A stretch of DNA of 7,696 nt from Candidatus Methanophaga sp. GoMg3.2 (lineage in GTDB: Archaea > Halobacteriota > Syntropharchaeia > Alkanophagales > Methanospirareceae): NCBI GenBank assembly GCA_013180565.1, contig QBUN01000311.1, forward strand, positions 1-7,696, read 5' to 3'. Shown piece by piece: positions 6,055 through 7,696 of this stretch. The translations under genes and the position numbers were made by a program. The notes under the pieces were generated by a model. The model was not told where the DNA came from, made no database searches, and worked only from the letters and a program-made list of their open reading frames with translations. Positions within the stretch are counted from its first letter, which is position 1. Each line of letters begins with the position of its first letter.

Positions 6055-6067
6055 GTGTGAAGATCAG
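6055..6067 (-). repeat. IS right terminal inverted repeat
   Basis: GTGTGAAGATCAG, the imperfect complement of the left end. The IS ends at 6067, directly before the second ATTCTAA. Confidence 0.85.
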
Positions 6068-6074
6068 ATTCTAA
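6068..6074. repeat. Target site duplication, right copy (ATTCTAA)
   Basis: Exact repeat of 4779-4785. The following GATAAAACATGCGGA continues the dehydrogenase (KIKHAD), matching the uninterrupted copy at about 2991-3007. Confidence 0.9.
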
Positions 6075-6388
6075 GATAAAACATGCGGATTTCGTTATTA
6101 TTGCCGTGCCCACGCCAGTAACAAAATCTAAGGAGCCTGACTTATCTTATGTCAAATCCGCCGCAGAAACTGTCGGCAAGAACCTGAAAAAAGGTGCCAC
6201 TGTGGTATTGGAATCTACTGTTTATCCTAGTGTAACAGAAGAAGTAGTTGCACCCATAAATTTTAGAACGGGAATCAAAGATGAATTGCGGAGCGGATTT
6301 CAAAATTGGCTACTCGCCCGAAAGGATAAATCCCGGTGATGACGCGCACGCATTAACAAAGATAACGAAAATAGTTGCAGGTATGGAT
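6068..6388 (+). pseudogene. UDP-sugar 6-dehydrogenase copy 2, middle piece right of the IS
   Basis: Continues the gene cut at 4785: [40 protein letters not shown] and [17 protein letters not shown] in one frame. A small indel near 6257-6280 then shifts the reading, and the frame from 6281 gives [20 protein letters not shown] followed by [10 protein letters not shown]. Family likeness stops abruptly after the GAT at 6386-6388, where the foldback repeats begin. The central dimerisation domain, with the catalytic cysteine and substrate-binding loop, is missing. The gene therefore carries at least three independent lesions: IS, indel and internal deletion. Confidence 0.85.
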
Positions 6389-6422
6389 AAACTTTTTTGC
6401 AAGCAAAAAGCTTTACTAAAAA
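6389..6422 (+). repeat. Foldback repeat unit (copy B)
   Basis: AAACTTTTTTGCAAGC, then AAAAAGCTTTACTAAAAA. It contains TTTTTGC-AA-GCAAAAA, a near-perfect 7-bp inverted repeat, and aligns over its length with 4711-4745. It begins at the exact point where the dehydrogenase copy 2 likeness ends. Confidence 0.65.
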
Positions 6423-6432
6423 TGCTTACGCT

Positions 6433-6462
6433 TCTTTTTTGCAAGCAAAAACATTTACTAAA
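6433..6462 (+). repeat. Foldback repeat unit (copy C)
   Basis: CTTTTTTGCAAGCAAAAAC followed by ATTTACTAAAC, the third member of the same family. It merges at its right end into the 48-bp repeat at 6460. Confidence 0.65.
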
Positions 6463-6507
6463 CTTTTAGAAAAAGTTTGACCAAAAATGCTTCGCCGCTT
6501 CGCAGAA
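6460..6507 (+). repeat. 48-bp direct repeat D, first copy
   Basis: Identical to 7385-7432 except one base (C6496 against A7421). It starts with a hairpin (AAACTTTT, short loop, AAAAGTTT) and includes GACCAAAAATGCTTCGC and GCTTCGCAGAA. Confidence 0.85.
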
Positions 6508-6572
6508 AACCTGTTTCTTTGGTCAAGCTTTCTTTCTGAAAGAAAAGTTGTTGGTAAAGTTTTTAAAACTTT
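6472..6572. repeat. Cluster of inverted repeats (foldback region) replacing the dehydrogenase middle
   Basis: Three nested or adjacent hairpins can be drawn. AAAGTTTGACCAAA (6472-6485) pairs with TTTGGTCAAGCTTT (6518-6531), 14 bp with one wobble. TTTCTTTC (6529-6536) pairs with GAAAGAAA (6538-6545). AAAGTTTT (6556-6563) pairs with AAAACTTT (6565-6572). No coding frame explains the stretch. With units B and C the repeat block fills 6389-6589. Confidence 0.7.
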
Positions 6573-6589
6573 TTTAAAGAAAGGTTTGT

Positions 6590-6838
6590 TATGATCATTT
6601 ACTCAGCAAGGAGGAGATAGAAGGGTTTGGTGTGAAAGCTTTGGATAACTTGTATGTGAAAATTAAAATGGATGGTATGATTGTGGCGGTTGCGCATGAC
6701 GAGTTTGGGATGATGAAGCTGGATGAGATAAAGAAGTTTATGAATGATAAGCCAGTATTAGTTGATGTGCTGGGGAGGTATAAAGCAAAAGACACTATGG
6801 AAAAAGGTTTTTATTATAGAGGTTGTAAATTGGGATAG
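6590..6838 (+). pseudogene. UDP-sugar dehydrogenase copy 2, C-terminal domain fragment
   Basis: The frame from TAT 6590 reads YDHLLSKEEIEGFGVKAL, then MDGMIVAVAHDEF, KPVLVDVLGRY and EKGFYYRG, the UDP-binding C-terminal domain, and is homologous to 1839-2078. The first 65 or so bases differ from that copy at only a few positions; later parts are more diverged. A one-base deletion near 6820 turns the expected ending YYRRL-stop into YYRGCKLG-stop. There is no usable start, and the central domain is missing. It is the displaced 3' end of the gene that begins at 4583, cut off by the foldback repeats. Confidence 0.82.
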
Positions 6839-6840
6839 GT

Positions 6841-7145
6841 ATGAAAATCACAATCATAGGAAGTGGGTTTGTTGGCACAGCAATTGGAAAAGGGCTTATC
6901 GAACTCGGCAACGAAGTGATTTTCTACAATTTGGTTGACAAAAACCTGCTAAACTTCAAAAAAGATATAAACCACGCAATTGAGAATTCGGACGTTTTCT
7001 TTATTTGCGTCCCAATGCCAACAACTCCTGAAGGAATTGATTTAGATAAAAGAAGCATCGAAAAATATAGGAAAAGCATTGGCAATTAAAGATGAGCATC
7101 ATATTGTAGTAGTAAAAAGAACAGTAGTTCCAGAACAAAAAATTT
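6841..7145 (+). pseudogene. UDP-glucose/GDP-mannose dehydrogenase-type NAD-binding fragment, frameshifted and truncated
   Basis: From ATG 6841: MKITIIGSGFVGTAIGKGL gives the Rossmann motif GSGFVG (residues 7-12), then SDVFFICVPMPTTPEGIDLD, the counterpart of the AVPTP block, all typical of the N-terminal domain of this dehydrogenase superfamily. The frame breaks near 7063-7069 and ends at 7087-7089. The other frame continues IGKALAIKDEHHIVVVKRTV then VPEQ, matching the K-TV-PG strand that follows in the family. Likeness ends at about 7145, where the next gene's ribosome binding site begins. This is a different, more divergent member than copies 1 and 2 and is shorter between the two motifs. 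It cannot make a functional enzyme. Confidence 0.75.
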
Positions 7146-7160
7146 CGTGGAGGGGAGACT

Positions 7161-7382
7161 ATGGCGATAGAGTATAAGGATGAAAAGATTATAGAGAAGG
7201 CATTAGGAATATTAGAGCGGGAGATGAGTTTGGTAGAATATACCCGATTTCTCCAGCTCATAGGACCTACCGAAGGTGATGCGACTAGGGAATTGATGGA
7301 AAAGAGGAAAAGATACGGGGTTGATGAGGCGTACGAGATATTTAAAGATAGGGTCAAAAAAAGAAGAGATGAGAGCTATTAA
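7161..7382 (+). CDS. Small charged protein of unknown function, possibly an antitoxin
   Basis: An intact 73-residue frame with a strong ribosome binding site GGAGGGGA (7148-7155) five bases before the ATG, so it is probably expressed. The sequence is helical and highly charged: KIIEKALGILEREMSLVEYT, then GPTEGDATRELMEKRKRYGV, then a basic tail KDRVKKRRDESY. I do not recognise a family. Size, charge and helical content resemble VapB-like or other small antitoxins, and such genes are abundant in this window, but no toxin partner follows: the repeat and intron begin right after its stop. It may be an orphan antitoxin or the survivor of a pair. Confidence 0.6.
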   Translation: MAIEYKDEKIIEKALGILEREMSLVEYTRFLQLIGPTEGDATRELMEKRKRYGVDEAYEIFKDRVKKRRDESY

Positions 7383-7384
7383 TC

Positions 7385-7432
7385 AAACTTTTAGAAAAAG
7401 TTTGACCAAAAATGCTTCGCAGCTTCGCAGAA
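7385..7432 (+). repeat. 48-bp direct repeat D, second copy
   Basis: Matches 6460-6507 with one mismatch and starts two bases after the stop of the 7161 gene. After 7432 the two copies diverge. Confidence 0.85.
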
Positions 7433-7455
7433 GAAAGCGTTTGCGGAAAGAACAA

Positions 7456-7469
7456 CTCTTCTCGAAGAG
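7456..7469. repeat. Small hairpin CTCTTC-TC-GAAGAG
   Basis: Six-base perfect stem in the A/T-rich stretch between repeat D and the intron. Not followed by a T-run, so terminator function is not supported. Confidence 0.4.
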
Positions 7470-7493
7470 AACTTTACTTTCTTAGCACAGGTT

Positions 7494-7511
7494 CTTTCTT
7501 TAGAAAGAAAG
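7494..7511. repeat. Hairpin abutting the group II intron start
   Basis: CTTTCTTT-AG-AAAGAAAG is an 8-bp perfect inverted repeat ending at the first base of the proposed intron. Some group II introns (class C) insert just after terminator-like hairpins; this stem may be the target or a chance palindrome of the repeat region. Confidence 0.45.
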
Positions 7512-7696
7512 TGTGGCGTGCCTCGTAGCTTAATCGCTCAGAGGGTTAAAATCCCTTCTGTGCTGTTTACCCGTATCGGTGCAGAGGTCAACAGTGGCAG
7601 GGTGTCCCTCGCGAGAGGGAATCTGAAGAGCCTGAGGCTGTCTTTAGCCCGAAGCACAAGCGAACCAGTGGTGGGATATGCTAAGCGACGACCCTC
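7511..7696 (+). ncRNA. Group II intron, 5' part of ribozyme domain I (runs off right edge)
   Basis: The stretch is sharply different from its A/T-rich surroundings, richer in G+C and full of RNA-like stems. It starts with GTGTG, which fits the group II 5' consensus GUGYG. Next is CAGAGGG-TTAAAAT-CCCTTCTG (7539-7560), the kind of GGGT-AAA-TCCC hairpin seen early in domain I. TCCCTC-GCGA-GAGGGA (7605-7620) is closed by a GNRA tetraloop, which group II introns use for tertiary contacts. Then come AGCC-TGA-GGCT (7629-7639) and GAAGCACAAGCGAAC. No protein frame covers it. A reverse transcriptase/maturase would be expected further right, outside the window. The assignment rests on motif resemblance; I could not fold it computationally. 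Confidence 0.6.

Larger units (their letters stand above)
4786..6067 (+). mobile_element. Complete 1282-bp insertion sequence, IS4 group (DDE, YREK motif)
   Basis: Bounded by 13-bp imperfect terminal inverted repeats (CTGATCTTCCCAC left; CTGATCTTCACAC as the complement of the right end; one mismatch) and by the 7-bp direct duplication ATTCTAA. It carries one transposase gene in two frames filling nearly the whole element. It has inserted into the dehydrogenase pseudogene copy 2. The intact-looking ends and perfect duplication suggest a comparatively recent insertion. IS4-group membership follows from the transposase motif; I cannot assign a named element. Confidence 0.9.

Noticed and set aside
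6389..6507. Repeats B, C and D as a CRISPR array
   Set aside because: Units are unequal, only two or three copies exist, spacing is irregular and the units merge into each other; no cas genes nearby.
7521..7560. tRNA-like look of the sequence around GTAGCTTAAT and GGGTTAAAATCCC
   Set aside because: No anticodon arm or acceptor stem can be drawn; the hairpin fits group II intron domain I better.

Overview
The window looks like a degraded, mobile-element-rich accessory stretch of an archaeal chromosome. The archaeal assignment is inferred from TATA-type promoter boxes (TTTAAATA) about 26 bases upstream of probable leaderless or near-leaderless starts, GGAGGTGA-type ribosome binding sites, and the gene families present (DUF362 protein, DUF4258/YgiT pair, PIN-domain protein). 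An ANME or methanogen-like euryarchaeon would fit, but the sequence alone does not establish a lineage.

Layout. Positions 1-114 (minus strand) hold the first 38 codons of an IS1182-like transposase that runs off the left edge. After a gene-poor stretch with traces of a decayed small membrane protein, an intact DUF362 protein is encoded at 520-1473. Next come remnants of a nucleotide-sugar pathway. These are the N-terminal half of a Gfo/Idh/MocA oxidoreductase (1478-1780), abutting the C-terminal domain of a UDP-sugar 6-dehydrogenase (1782-2078), then a tRNA-like scrap, an intact DUF4258/YgiT toxin-antitoxin pair (2188-2769), and the N-terminal part of a UDP-sugar dehydrogenase (2820-3455). 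A second, probably toxin-antitoxin-like operon follows (3561-4532): an unrecognised helical protein, an overlapping PIN-domain protein and a 29-codon ORF.

From 4583 to 6838 lies a second, badly broken copy of the same dehydrogenase. A complete 1282-bp IS4-group insertion sequence (4786-6067, 13-bp terminal inverted repeats, 7-bp target duplication ATTCTAA) splits its N-terminal domain. The middle of the gene is deleted and replaced by about 200 bp of A/T-rich foldback repeats (6389-6589), and the C-terminal domain resumes at 6590. A third, related NAD-binding dehydrogenase fragment (6841-7145) is frameshifted and truncated. It is followed by a small intact gene (7161-7382), another copy of the repeat, and what looks like the 5' end of a group II intron starting at 7511 and leaving the window.

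Interpretation. The Gfo/Idh/MocA and WbpA/TviB-type dehydrogenase fragments suggest a former UDP-GlcNAc-derived uronic acid pathway for surface polysaccharide, now a gene graveyard colonised by IS elements, toxin-antitoxin modules, foldback repeats and a retroelement. The genes that look functional are the DUF362 gene, the two toxin-antitoxin-like operons, the small gene at 7161 and possibly the IS4-group transposase. That transposase needs a -1 frameshift at a well-formed slippery site (A AAG GGG).
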